Source of the DNA: Nostocoides sp. HKS02
Lineage (GTDB): Bacteria > Actinomycetota > Actinomycetes > Actinomycetales > Dermatophilaceae
Length of the DNA stretch: 64,000 bases
Assembly (NCBI RefSeq): GCF_009707485.1
Contig: NZ_CP046121.1
Location: 310,001 to 374,000 of the forward strand
Direction: 5' to 3'
Below, in pieces: positions 1-13,292 of this stretch (position 1 is the first letter of the stretch; every line of letters begins with the position of its first letter). The notes under the pieces were generated by a model. The model was given only the letters and a program-made list of their open reading frames with translations, was not told the DNA's origin and did not search any database. A program made the position numbers and the translations under genes.

Positions 1-1315
1 CGGTGGCGAAGTGCCCCGGGACCCAGTCGAGGATGACGCCGATGCCGGCCTGGTGCAGCCGGTCGACGAGGTACCGGAAGTCGTCGGGCCGGCCGAACCG
101 CGCGCTCGGCGCGTAGTAGCTCGTGACGTGGTAACCCCACGACGGCGGGTACGGGTGTTCCATGACAGGCATGAACTCGACGTGGGTGAACCCGAGGTCC
201 TGGACGTAGTTGACGAGGTGCTCGGCCAGGTCGCGGTAGCTGTGGTGCTGGCGCCATGAGCCGAGGTGCACCTCGTAGACGCTCATCGGCCCGGTGTGCG
301 GGTTGGTCTCGGCGCGGCGCTGCATCCACTCGCCGTCGTTCCAGTCGTGGCCGGACGCGACGACGGAGGAGGCCCGGCCGGGCGGCAGCTCGGTGGCCCG
401 GGCCATCGGGTCGGCCTTCTCGCGGACCTTGCCGTCGGCACCGCGCACGAGGAACTTGTAGAGGGTGCCGTCGCCGACTCCAGGGACGAAGAGCTCCCAG
501 ACGCCGGACTCGCCGAGCAGCCGCATGGCGTGGCTGCGGGTGTCCCACGTGTTGAAGTCACCGGAGACGTGGACGGCCTGGGCCCGGGGGGCCCACACCG
601 CGAAGGAGGTGCCGACCACGGTGCCCATCGGGCCGGGGTACTCGCGGACGTGCGCGCCCAGAACGGTCCAGAGCTGCTCGTGGCGACCCTCGCCGATGAG
701 GTGCAGGTCGATCGGGCCGAGCGTGGGCGCGAACCGGTAGGGGTCGTCCTGCTCGTGCTCGATCCCGTCGGCGTACGCGACCCGGAGACGGTAGTCCTGG
801 GTCTGCGTGGCGCCGGCCCGCAGCCCGCCCCAGACCCCGTCGGCCTCGTGCTGGAGGTCGATCCGCTCGCCGTCCTGGAACACGACCGCGACGGAGGAGG
901 CGAACGGCCGGTAGGCGCGGACCATGAGGCCAGCGGGCTCGAGGTGGTGCCCGAGCAGGTCGTGCGGCTGCTGGTGGCGGCCGTCGGCGAGGGCCCGGAC
1001 CGCCTCGGCGGGGGTCGTGGGCACGGGTACCGGCTCGGGTTCGCGGGACACCGGTGGCTCGGTGACCTGGGCCGGCTCGGCGGGCTCGCTGATCTGGTCC
1101 GGCTCGGCGCCGAGCGGAGGCAGCACCTGGGCCGCCTCGCGGGTGGGCCCAGAGGTGGGCTCAGGGGTGGGCTCAGGGTCGGGGAGCCCGAACCAGGAGC
1201 TGCCGGGGGCGTCGGTGCTGGGCGGAGCTGGGGTGTCAGCGGTGGGCGGAGCCGGGGTGTCAGCGGTGGGCTCGGGGGTGTTCTGCTTGGACTTCTTGCC
1301 GAACTTCGGACTCAC
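1..1315 (-). CDS. glgB: 1,4-alpha-glucan branching enzyme GlgB, N-terminal part (runs off the window)
   Basis: Makes alpha-1,6 branches in glycogen or alpha-glucan. About 438 N-terminal residues are present and the rest lies beyond the left edge, so the catalytic Asp/Glu residues are not visible. Residues 1-100 are a Pro/Glu/Thr-rich low-complexity extension with repeats such as TADTPAPP. The GlgB N1 domain follows (about 105-215, DLLGHH), then CBM48 (about 225-330, FAVWAPRAQAVHVSGDFN), then the start of the GH13 barrel (YEVHLGSW; DWVPGHF of conserved region I). The GTG start overlaps the maltokinase stop as GTGA, so the two are translationally coupled. It is the last gene of the glgE-treS-mak-glgB operon visible here. 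Confidence 0.95.
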   Translation of the reverse strand, partial: MSPKFGKKSKQNTPEPTADTPAPPTADTPAPPSTDAPGSSWFGLPDPEPTPEPTSGPTREAAQVLPPLGAEPDQISEPAEPAQVTEPPVSREPEPVPVPTTPAEAVRALADGRHQQPHDLLGHHLEPAGLMVRAYRPFASSVAVVFQDGERIDLQHEADGVWGGLRAGATQTQDYRLRVAYADGIEHEQDDPYRFAPTLGPIDLHLIGEGRHEQLWTVLGAHVREYPGPMGTVVGTSFAVWAPRAQAVHVSGDFNTWDTRSHAMRLLGESGVWELFVPGVGDGTLYKFLVRGADGKVREKADPMARATELPPGRASSVVASGHDWNDGEWMQRRAETNPHTGPMSVYEVHLGSWRQHHSYRDLAEHLVNYVQDLGFTHVEFMPVMEHPYPPSWGYHVTSYYAPSARFGRPDDFRYLVDRLHQAGIGVILDWVPGHFAT

Positions 1316-2743
1316 AGGAGGTCCTTCCTCGCGTCGTCGAGCAGGCGGGCCACCGCGTCGGTGGGGATGGTCAGCCAGGTGGGTCGGTTGCGCGCTTCGT
1401 AGACCACTTCGTAGAGGGCCTTGTCGAGCTGGAACGCGATGAGCAGCGCGGCGTCCTGGCGTGGGTCGCGTCCGTAGGCCGCGGCATACCCGTCGAGGAA
1501 GGCGTGCTGGGCGGCGGCGACCCAGGCGCGCGCACTCTGGCCGGGGTGGGACTGCTCCCACGACCCGCCGGCGTAGTCGAACGACCGGAGCATGCCGGCG
1601 ACGTCGCGCACGGCCAGGTCGGGCTGGCTGCGCTCCGCGAGCGGCCGCAACGGCTCGCCCTCGAAGTCGAGGAGGACCCACCCGCGCTCAGGCACGTGGA
1701 GCACCTGACCGAGGTGGTAGTCGCCGTGGACTCGCTGGAGGACCGGCCACGGTGCGTTGACCGCCTGGTCGAAGATCGCGGCGATCTGGCGCTCGTAGGC
1801 GGCCAGCGCCGGGACCTCGGAGGCGGCAGAGACGTAGCGACCACGCATGCTCGCCACCGTGGCGGCGATGGCCTCGGCGCTCACCGGCACCGTTGGCAGC
1901 ACCTGCGCCAACAGGGTGTGGACCTCGGCCGTGGCTGCTCCGAGCGCCTTCGCCTGCCCAGTGAAGTCCTCACCCGCGGCGACCGAGCGCAACGCCACGC
2001 GCCACGCGTCCTCGGTGCCCGGGAAGAACTCCTGCGCGAACGCGAGGTGGCCGTATGCCGGTGGGTCGTCCTCGCGGATGCCGGGCCAGGTCGCGCTGAC
2101 GGTGCCCACCATGGTGGGCACCCTCGTGGAGCCGGCTTCGGACAACGCTCCCTGGAGGGTCACGTCGGGGTTCTCGCCGGTCTGGAGCGTACGGAAGAGC
2201 TTGCAGATCAACGGCTTTGGCGCCCCGTTGCTGTCGACGCAGTCGAAGACGACGGACGTGTTGGACTGCTCGCCCGAGAGGACCTTGGAGCCCCGCAGGT
2301 GCGTCTCTGCCGTCCACGAGGGGTGTCGGGCGGGGACGACTGCGGGCTCAGGGGTGTCGGACTCGGTGCCCGCCTGGGGTGTCGCCTGTTCGAGGATGAG
2401 GGCCAACAGCTGGGCGGCGTAGACCGGGTCATGGGCTCCGTCGTAGACCCAACGGCGCCCGAGCACGCTGTGCTCCATGGTGCCGACCAGCGCGTGCCGG
2501 GCTCCCTCGAGCGGTGCGTCGCGGTAGGTGAGCGGGACCTGGTAGACCACTGGCTCGACCCCGCCCTCATCGACGACGAGCAGGGTCTCGATCCCGACCT
2601 CACCGGCGGGGTCGTCGAGCCGCCACGACCAGAGCCGTCGCAGGCGCGGCACCCGGCCCTTGGCGGCATACCACCGCTGGGTGGACATCCAGACGGGGAG
2701 GAGCTCGAGCTTGGTCGGTGAGAGCGACGCGGTCTGGTGGATC

Positions 2744-2751
<8 letters not shown>
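1312..2751 (-). CDS. mak: Maltokinase (Mak/Pep2)
   Basis: Phosphorylates maltose to maltose-1-phosphate, the substrate of GlgE, linking trehalose (via TreS) to alpha-glucan synthesis. About 479 aa, the usual length. The N-terminal cap carries the typical QRWYAAKGR motif. The kinase-like lobe has [11 protein letters not shown] (catalytic-loop Asp) near residue 340 and LLDFEGEP (metal-binding Asp) soon after. I chose the ATG at 2751, which gives MAEIHQT and overlaps the treS stop by 8 bp; a GTG at 2760 is an in-frame alternative. It is a separate gene here, whereas in some actinobacteria it is fused to treS. Confidence 0.95.
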
Positions 2752-6573
<3,822 letters not shown>

Positions 6574-6579
6574 GCGCAC

Positions 6580-6585
6580 GACGCT
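6580..6585 (-). promoter_or_regulatory. -10 box of glgE promoter (leaderless)
   Basis: TAGCGT on the minus strand, followed by 6 nt and GTG at 6573. The spacing puts the transcription start at or next to the start codon. No clear -35 match was seen. Confidence 0.55.
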
Positions 6586-6690
6586 ACTCGGTCTGAGGGG
6601 GTGCGCACCTCTCGACGGCCGCGAGGTCCGTTCTGTGCAACTTTGTGAAAGTTTTGCAAGAACATGACAAGAGCACTCATCCAGAGGCCC

Positions 6691-6696
6691 TAGGAT
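6691..6696 (+). promoter_or_regulatory. -10 box of glgP promoter (leaderless)
   Basis: TAGGAT followed by 8 nt and then GTG at 6705. No Shine-Dalgarno sequence precedes the GTG. The region between glgE and glgP (6574-6704) therefore holds two divergent promoters. Confidence 0.55.
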
Positions 6697-6704
6697 GCTC
6701 CTTC

Positions 6705-9284
6705 GTGAAGGCCATCCGACGCTTCAGCGTCCGTACAGTTCTGCCCGAGCCCATTGCCGCGCTCGGCGACCTTGCCAGCAACCTTCGCTGGTCCTGGCAT
6801 CCCCCCACGCGAGACCTCTTCGAGCGGATCGACCCCAAGCGCTGGGTCAAGGTTCGCAAGGATCCGGTCCGCCTCCTGTCCGCCCTCTCGCCGCAGGAGC
6901 TCGCCGACCTAGCCGCCAGCGACGAGTTCGTGGCCGCCGTCTCGGCTGCCAAGGCGGACCTCGACACCTATCTGACCGAACCCCGGTGGTTCCAGGCATG
7001 GGCCCAGGAGGTGCAGGGCGGAGCCCCCCGGGCGATCGCCTACTTCAGCCCCGAGTTCGGCATCACCGAGGTCCTGCCCCAGTACTCCGGCGGCCTCGGC
7101 ATCCTTGCCGGCGACCACCTCAAGACCGCCTCCGACCTCGGTGTCCCGATCGTCGGAGTGGGCCTGTTCTACAAGACGGGCTACTTCAAGCAGAGCCTCA
7201 ACCGCGACGGTTGGCAGCAGGAGACCTACCCCGTCCTCGACCCCGACGGACTGCCCCTGAGCCTCCTGCGCGAAGAGAGCGGCGAACCCTGCGTCATCAC
7301 CCTCGACCTGCCGGGTGGCCGTGAGCTGCGCGCCCATGTCCTGCGCGCGCAGGTGGGCCGGGTTCCGTTGCTGCTGCTCGACTCCGATGTCCCCGGCAAC
7401 GACGAGGCCGCTCGCAACATCACCAACCGGCTCTACGGTGGCGGCGGCGAGCAGCGACTCCAGCAGGAGATGCTGCTCGGCATCGGTGGCGTGCGTGCAC
7501 TGCGGCTGTGGTCGCGGCTGACGGGCGCCCCGGACCCCGACGTCTACCACACCAACGAGGGCCACGCCGGTTTCCTCGGCGTCGAGCGCATCCGCGAGCT
7601 GACAGCCAAGGCCGGGCTCACCTTCGACGAAGCCCTCGAGGCGGTGCGTGCGGCGACGGTGTTCACCACGCACACCCCCGTCCCCGCCGGGATCGACCGC
7701 TTCGGCGCCGACCTGATCCAGCTGCACTTCGGTGGCGACAACGCCGTGTCCGGTGTCCCGGTCGACCGGCTCCTCGAGCTCGGCGCCGAGGACTACCCGG
7801 GTGGCCAGTCCGGCATGTTCAACATGGCCGTGATGGGACTGCGCCTCGGCCAGCGCGCCAACGCCGTCTCCCAGCTCCACGGGGTCGTCAGCCGCGAGAT
7901 GTTCGACGGCCTGTGGCCGGGCTTCGACGACGACGAGGTGCCGATCACGAGCATCACCAACGGTGTCCACGCGCCGACGTGGGTCGACCGCCGGGTCTAC
8001 GAGCTCGCCGCCAAGCACCTCGGCACCACCGACATCGAGCGCGACAACGCGTGGGACCGCATCTCCGATGTGCCCCGCGACGCCATCTGGGCCACCAAGC
8101 GCGAGATGCGCCTGCAGCTCGTCCAGGAGGCGCGTCGTCGCACCAAGTCGTCCTGGAAGAAGCGAGGCGCCAGCCCCGCGGAGCTCGGGTGGGTCAACGA
8201 CATCCTCGATCCCGACGTGCTGACGATCGGGTTCGCCCGTCGGGTCCCGACCTACAAGCGGCTCACGCTCATGCTGCGCGATCCCGCTCGGCTCAAGCGC
8301 CTCCTGCTCGACCCCGAGCGCCCGATCCAGCTCGTCATCGCCGGCAAGTCCCACCCCGCCGACGAGACCGGCAAGCAGCTCATCCAGCAGATGGTGCGGT
8401 TCGCCGACGACCCGGAGATCCGCCACCGCATCGTGTTCCTCCCGAACTACGACATCGCGATGGCGCAGTACCTCTACCCGGGCTGCGACGTGTGGCTGAA
8501 CAACCCGCTGCGGCCGTTCGAGGCCTGTGGCACGTCGGGCATGAAGGCCGCACTCAACGGCGGGCTCAACCTGTCGATCCTCGACGGGTGGTGGGACGAG
8601 TGGTTCGACGGTGAGAACGGCTGGGCCATTCCCACCGCCGATGGTGTCGAGGACCCCGAGCGTCGTGACGACATCGAGGCCGCCGCGCTCTACGACCTCA
8701 TCGAGAACAGCGTCGCGCCCAGGTTCTACGACGTCGACGCCGACGGGCTGCCGCAGAACTGGCTGTCCATGACGGTCCACACGCTGCAGACGCTCGGGCC
8801 GAAGGTGCTCGCGAGCCGGATGGTGCGCGACTACACGATCCAGCTGTACGGGCCGGCCGCCCGTGCGGGCTGGGCCCTCAACGGCACGACCTTCAAGGGC
8901 GCCCGCGAGCTCGCGGCATACAAGGCGAAGGTGAAGGCGGCCTGGAACGCCGTGCACGTCGACCACGTCGAGTCCTCCGGCGTCTCGGACTCGCCGCAGA
9001 TCGGCGACACGCTCCACGTCAACGCCTACGTCTCGCTCGGCGGCTTGTCGCCGGACGACGTGGACGTCCAGGTCGTGCACGGCCAGGCGCACGACTCCGA
9101 CGACCTGTCGGACGTCGAGGTCGAGTCGCTGTCGTTCGTCGAGTCCTACGAAGGCGGCCGACACCACTTCGCCGGTGACTTCGCGCTCAGTCGCACCGGG
9201 TCCTTCGGCTACACCGTGCGCATCCTGCCCAAGCACGCCGGGCTGGCCAGCACGAGCGAGCTCGGCCTGGTCGTCAACGCCTGA
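6705..9284 (+). CDS. glgP: Alpha-glucan (maltodextrin/glycogen) phosphorylase GlgP
   Basis: Phosphorolyses alpha-1,4-glucans to glucose-1-phosphate. 859 aa, of the shorter-motif family with an N-terminal DUF3417 domain (SVRTVLPEPIAALGDLASNLRWSW near the start). The pyridoxal-phosphate lysine lies in the motif RPFEACGTSGMKAALNGG, followed by WWDEWFDG. The GTG at 6705 is preferred over upstream in-frame codons because it follows a TAGGAT -10 box by 8 nt and gives the family N-terminus MKAIRRFSV. Divergent from the glgE operon; a large palindrome follows the stop codon. Confidence 0.95.
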   Translation: MKAIRRFSVRTVLPEPIAALGDLASNLRWSWHPPTRDLFERIDPKRWVKVRKDPVRLLSALSPQELADLAASDEFVAAVSAAKADLDTYLTEPRWFQAWAQEVQGGAPRAIAYFSPEFGITEVLPQYSGGLGILAGDHLKTASDLGVPIVGVGLFYKTGYFKQSLNRDGWQQETYPVLDPDGLPLSLLREESGEPCVITLDLPGGRELRAHVLRAQVGRVPLLLLDSDVPGNDEAARNITNRLYGGGGEQRLQQEMLLGIGGVRALRLWSRLTGAPDPDVYHTNEGHAGFLGVERIRELTAKAGLTFDEALEAVRAATVFTTHTPVPAGIDRFGADLIQLHFGGDNAVSGVPVDRLLELGAEDYPGGQSGMFNMAVMGLRLGQRANAVSQLHGVVSREMFDGLWPGFDDDEVPITSITNGVHAPTWVDRRVYELAAKHLGTTDIERDNAWDRISDVPRDAIWATKREMRLQLVQEARRRTKSSWKKRGASPAELGWVNDILDPDVLTIGFARRVPTYKRLTLMLRDPARLKRLLLDPERPIQLVIAGKSHPADETGKQLIQQMVRFADDPEIRHRIVFLPNYDIAMAQYLYPGCDVWLNNPLRPFEACGTSGMKAALNGGLNLSILDGWWDEWFDGENGWAIPTADGVEDPERRDDIEAAALYDLIENSVAPRFYDVDADGLPQNWLSMTVHTLQTLGPKVLASRMVRDYTIQLYGPAARAGWALNGTTFKGARELAAYKAKVKAAWNAVHVDHVESSGVSDSPQIGDTLHVNAYVSLGGLSPDDVDVQVVHGQAHDSDDLSDVEVESLSFVESYEGGRHHFAGDFALSRTGSFGYTVRILPKHAGLASTSELGLVVNA

Positions 9285-9308
9285 CCCGCTCAGCCCAAGT
9301 CACACCAC

Positions 9309-9350
9309 ACGGGTATGCCGCGTGCGAACGTTCGCACGCGGCATACCCGT
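9309..9350. terminator. Perfect 42-bp palindrome, likely glgP terminator
   Basis: Each arm is 21 bp, beginning ACGGGTATGCCGCGTGCGAA at 9309 and mirrored exactly to 9350 with no loop mismatch. It starts 25 bp after the glgP stop. Each arm contains GTATGCCGCG, the heptamer-based motif that recurs throughout the window. There is no U-run, as is common for actinobacterial hairpin terminators. Confidence 0.7.
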
Positions 9351-9355
9351 TGGTC

Positions 9356-9823
9356 GTGCCCCCCGTGAGCTGGTCGTGCCCACGGTTCGTTCATGGTCTG
9401 CTCGACGAGCTGGCCCTGCGCGCGGACGCGGCTCGCGTGGCTGTGGTCCGGGAGGCGGCCGACCGTGGCGAGACCGGACCGGGCCGCACCGGGGTGCACG
9501 CGTGGGTGCTCCACTGGTCGACGTCGTTGCGCGCCGGCGGGTCCGCGCGCGTGGTGCGAGTCGCGGAGGCGGCCCTCGACGACCGGTTTGCCGGGCTGCT
9601 GGCCGCCGTGACCGATGCCCGGGTCCCGCTCCCGACCGCCACGGTGGTGGTCGAGGAGTTCGAGCGGCTGAGCCACCGGCTGGCGCCCGGTGCCGAGGGC
9701 CCGGTCATTGACGGGCTCGTGGAGGTCGCGTCGTTGGGACGGCCCAAGGATGTCCGAGCGTGGGGGACGTCGTCATGGGTGCACAGGGCGGTCGCGCCTT
9801 CGCTCCTTGCCGATGCGCGGTAG
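9356..9823 (+). pseudogene. Truncated DUF222 (13E12-repeat/HNH endonuclease family)-like remnant
   Basis: Roughly 155 codons with actinobacterial third-position GC. The readable part (ELALRADAARVAVVREAADRG ... HAWVLHWSTSLR ... AALDDRFAGLLAAVTDARVPL ... VVVEEFERLSHRL) resembles, from memory, the N-terminal half of DUF222 proteins, which normally continue for several hundred residues to an HNH nuclease domain. Here the frame ends soon after, with no HNH motif. The start is unclear (GTG at 9356 or 9365) and lies right beside the glgP terminator palindrome. It could also be a short intact protein of unknown function. Confidence 0.45.
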
Positions 9824-9836
9824 GGGCTCGGTGTGG

Positions 9837-11991
9837 TCAGGTGGTGTCGGCGGCGCGGTAGATGCGGATGGATGACGGCCCGACCATGACCTCGCCGGGT
9901 GGGACGGGGGAGCAGGGCTCCCGGGGCACCTCGTCCGTCGAGTCCCAGAGAAGCTGGTATGTCGTGATGCCCGGCACCGTGGGCAGCATCGCCGTGACCG
10001 GGTCGCTGTCGCCGTGCAGCAGGACCAGCAGCGACCCGTGACCGATCCACGCCCCGTTGAGGAGCATGAGCAGGGTCCGCGTCGAGGGGTCCTCCCACTG
10101 ACCGTTGGCCATTGGTTCGCCGTCGGCCGCGAACCAGGCGAGGTCCTGCGAGCCGTCCTCGTGGACCTCGCGGCCGGTGAAGAACGTCCGCTGGCGCAGC
10201 ACCGGGTACTCCGACCGCAGCCGCGTGAGGAACTGGGTCGTGGCCAGCAGGTCGTCCTGCCAGTCCTCGAGGTCCCAGTCGACCCAGGAGACCTCGGAGT
10301 CCTGGCAGTACGGGTTGTTGTTGCCGCCCTGGGTCCTTCCGAGCTCGTCACCGCTTGTTGATCATCGGGACGCCGGTGGCGAGCAGCGTGGTGGCGAGCA
10401 GGTTGCGCACCGAACGGCGACGCGCCGTCTCGACGGTCCCGTCGCCGCGCCCGTCCACCGGGCCTTCGACGCCGTGGTTCCACGAACGGTTGTTGTCGCT
10501 GCCGTCGCGGTTACCCTCGCCGTTGGGTCCGTTGTGCTTGGCGTTGTAGCGCGTCAGGTCGACCGCGGTGAAGCCGTCGTGCGCCGCCACGAAGTTCACC
10601 GAGGCGATCGGGCCCCGGTCCTGCGCGCCGAACAGGTCCTGCGAGCCGGCCATCCGCGTCGCGAGCTCACGGACGCCATGGCCCTGGTGCCCGTGGGCCT
10701 GCGCCTTGAGGTCGTCGAGCCAGAACGTGCGCACCGAGTCGCGGAACCGGTCGTTCCACTCGGAGAACGGCGGCGGGAACTGCCCCGTGCGCCATCCATG
10801 GAGGCCGACGTCCCACGGCTCGGCGATGAGCTTGACCCGGGAGAGCATCGGGTCGGTGCGCAGGGCGACGAGGAACGGGTGGTTGGGGTCGTAGTCGTCG
10901 TTCGGGCCGCGACCGAGGGCGACCGCGAGGTCGAACCGGAACCCGTCGACATGGCACTCGCCGACCCAGTACCGCAGCGAGTCGAGCACCATCCGGCAGG
11001 CCATCGCGTGCCGCAGGTCGAGGGTGTTGCCGCACCCGGTCACGTCGATGTCCTGGCCGCGCTCGTCGAGGCGGTAGTACGCCCGGTTGTCCAGACCACG
11101 CCACGAGAGCGTGGCTCCGGCGCGACCGGACTGCTCGGCGGTGTGGTTGTAGACGACGTCGAGGATGACCTCGATCCCCGCCTCGTGCAGGAGCCGCACC
11201 ATGCCCTTGAACTCGTTCAGCGCCCCCTGCGGGTCGGGGGTCGAGGCGTATGCCGCGTGTGGCGCGAAGAAGCCGAGGGTGTTGTAGCCCCAGTAGTTGG
11301 TCAGCCCGCGGCGCACCACCTCCGGCTCCGAGGTGAATGCCTGCACCGGCAGGAGCTCGACCGCGGTGACGCCGATCCGCTTGAGGTGGGCGATGACGGC
11401 CGGGTGGCACAGGCCGGCATACGTGCCGCGCAGGTGCTCGGGCACGTCCGGGTGGCGCATCGTCAGCCCGCGCACGTGCGTCTCGTAGATGACCGACGCG
11501 GCCAGGGGGGTGTGGGGCGGAGCGTCGTCGCCCCAGTCGAAGGACTCGTCGATGACCACGCAACGGGGGGTGACGGCAGCGCTGTCGAGCGTGCTCCGGA
11601 CCAGGTCGTCGCCCCGCAGCCGCTCGTCGACCCGGTGGGCGAACACCTCCGGGACCCACTCGGGGTCGCCCTCGAGGGCGCGCGCGTACGGGTCGAGGAG
11701 GACCTTGGCCGGGTTGTAGCGCAGGCCCTCCGCGGGACGCCACGGACCGTCTGCGCGCAGGCCGTAGCGCTGGCCAGGCCCCACCCCCGGCAGGAAGCCG
11801 AACCAGATGCCGTGGGTGCGCTCGGTGAGCGGAACCTGCCGCTCGGTTGACCCGTCGGCGTCGTCGGCATCGAACAGGCAGACCGTCACCGCCTCGGCGT
11901 GACCTGCATAGACGGCGAACTCCGCGCCCCCGTGGACGAGGGTCATTCCCAGTCTGGGAGGAAGGTCACGTGACAGTGCGGCAGGCGACAT
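9837..11991 (-). CDS. glgX: Glycogen debranching enzyme GlgX (frameshifted in this sequence)
   Basis: Isoamylase-type GH13 enzyme that removes alpha-1,6 side chains from phosphorylase-limited glycogen. The CBM48 domain is N-terminal (about 1-110); the barrel carries GFRFDLAVALGR (Asp), LIAEPWDVG (Glu) and FVAAHDGFT (Asp). The frame breaks at 10353-10359: the sense strand reads AACAAGCGG where AACAGCGG would continue ...VPMIN-SGDELGRTQGGNN. Removing one A gives a continuous protein of 717 aa, normal for GlgX, ending IRIYRAADTT. As read, the first part stops at 10348. The ATG at 11991 follows a TAGGCT box by 7 nt (leaderless). The frameshift is probably an artefact because three other genes share the same change. 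Confidence 0.92.
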
Positions 11992-11998
11992 GGCCCTC

Positions 11999-12004
11999 AG
12001 CCTA
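11999..12004 (-). promoter_or_regulatory. -10 box of glgX promoter (leaderless)
   Basis: TAGGCT on the minus strand, 7 nt before the glgX ATG at 11991. Its -35 region would lie over the start of the divergent YbjN-like gene. Confidence 0.5.
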
Positions 12005-12013
12005 GGCAGTCGT

Positions 12014-12019
12014 TACGGT
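12014..12019 (+). promoter_or_regulatory. -10 box of YbjN-like gene promoter (leaderless)
   Basis: TACGGT, 7 nt before the ATG at 12027. Only 35 bp separate this start codon from that of the divergent glgX, so the two promoters must overlap. Confidence 0.5.
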
Positions 12020-12026
12020 TGGCCCC

Positions 12027-12516
12027 ATGACCGACCCGACGTCACTTCCGAACTTCCCGCCCCCGCCGGACGAGCACCCGCTGCGTGGCCGGGTGCTCGA
12101 CGCCCTGATCGACCAGGGGCTCGCGCCCGACATCGACGGCGACGGTGACGTGGCCTTCACGGCACAGGACCAGCAGCTTGTTCGTGCGCTGCTCCGAAGG
12201 TGACTTCCAGATCATGCGGTTGTTCGGTCAGTGGGCGATCGGCGACGCGGTTCCCGCTGACCCGCTCAAGCGCCTCGAGACCTGCAACGAGCTCACCCTG
12301 CAGCTCAACATCGTCAAGGCCGGACTGGCCAACGACACCCTTGTGGTCACTGCCGAGCACGTCGTCACCCCGCAGTCCGACGTCCCCACCCTCGTCGCCG
12401 TGTCGGTCCAGCTCGTACTCGCCGGCGTCCAGATGTGGCACGAGCGGATCATGGGTGGTGGCCCCGACACCGGTCCGGGCGCCGGTCAGCCAGCCCCCGG
12501 GGGCGGTCCCGCATGA
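12027..12516 (+). CDS. YbjN/T3SS-chaperone-like domain protein (frameshifted in this sequence)
   Basis: Small soluble protein with the fold pattern of the YbjN/CesT-like family. Read through the frameshift it is about 162 aa, starting MTDPTSLPNFPPPP and containing QQLFVRCSEGDFQIMRLFGQW ... ETCNELTLQLNIVKAGL. The frame breaks at 12176-12182, where CAGCTTGTTCG stands for the expected CAGCTGTTCG (one extra T). The C-terminus is Gly/Pro-rich. The ATG follows a -10 box by 7 nt. The stop overlaps the enoyl-CoA hydratase start (ATGA). Function unknown; related proteins are thought to bind peptides. Confidence 0.75.
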
Positions 12517-13292
12517 GCGAGCTGGTCAGCCTCGAGGTCGACGGCGGCATCGCGACGATCCTGCTCAACCGACCCCCGATGAACGCTCTCAACGCCGAGA
12601 TCCAGGCCGCCCTGGGGGCCGCCGCGGTCGAGGTCGGCGAGCGTCGCGACGTCTCCGCGGTCATCCTCTACGGCGGCGAGAAGGTCTTCGCCGCCGGTGC
12701 GGACATCAAGGAGATGCAGCGGATGTCCTACACCGACATGGTCGACCATGCCGGCACGCTCCAGGACTTCACCCGCGCCATCGCCCGCATTCCCAAGCCC
12801 ACGGTGGCGGCGATCACCGGTTACGCGCTGGGTGGCGGGTGCGAGGTCGCGCTCGCGTGCGACTTCCGGGTGGCCGCGAGGAACGCCAAGCTGGGCCAGC
12901 CCGAGATCCTGCTGGGGATCATCCCCGGTGCCGGCGGCACGCAGCGGCTCGCCCGGCTCGTCGGGCCCGCGAAGGCGAAGGACCTCATCTTCTCCGGACG
13001 GTTCGTCGCCGCTGACGAGGCGCTCGCGATGGGCCTGGTCGACGAGGTGGTCGAGGCCGAGGACGTGTATGCCGCGGCGCGGCGACGGATGGAGGCGTAC
13101 GTCGGCGGCCCTGCGTACGCGCTGCGTGCGGCCAAGGAGGTCATCGACCGCGGTCTCGGCGTCGACCTCGACACGGCGCTGGACATCGAGCGCGCCCAGT
13201 TCGCCGCGTTGTTCGCGACGAGGGACCGTGAGATCGGGATGACGTCGTTCGTGGAGAACGGCCCCGGCAAGGCCATCTTCGAAGGCGCCTGA
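12513..13292 (+). CDS. echA: Enoyl-CoA hydratase/isomerase family protein
   Basis: Crotonase-fold enzyme, 259 aa, probably hydrating trans-2-enoyl-CoA in fatty acid or amino acid breakdown. The oxyanion-hole segments are visible: KVFAAGADIKEM and ALGGGCEVALACDFRVAA. The two catalytic-Glu positions fit GQPEILLGIIPGAGGTQRL. The ATG at 12513 overlaps the upstream stop by ATGA. The exact substrate cannot be told from sequence; EtfAB and an acyl-CoA synthetase are encoded downstream in the window. Confidence 0.9.
   Translation: MSELVSLEVDGGIATILLNRPPMNALNAEIQAALGAAAVEVGERRDVSAVILYGGEKVFAAGADIKEMQRMSYTDMVDHAGTLQDFTRAIARIPKPTVAAITGYALGGGCEVALACDFRVAARNAKLGQPEILLGIIPGAGGTQRLARLVGPAKAKDLIFSGRFVAADEALAMGLVDEVVEAEDVYAAARRRMEAYVGGPAYALRAAKEVIDRGLGVDLDTALDIERAQFAALFATRDREIGMTSFVENGPGKAIFEGA

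Noticed and set aside
10353..10359. Programmed +1 ribosomal frameshifting at the GCTTGTT sites
   Set aside because: The same change occurs on both strands relative to the genes and no common slippery codon, stop or downstream structure is shared, so a DNA-level cause is more likely.
10105..11850. A 581-codon plus-strand open frame opposite glgX (and similar long frames opposite glgE, glgP, pyc and gntP)
   Set aside because: These are antisense shadows typical of high-GC coding DNA. They show no domain motifs, while the opposite strand has complete catalytic motifs.
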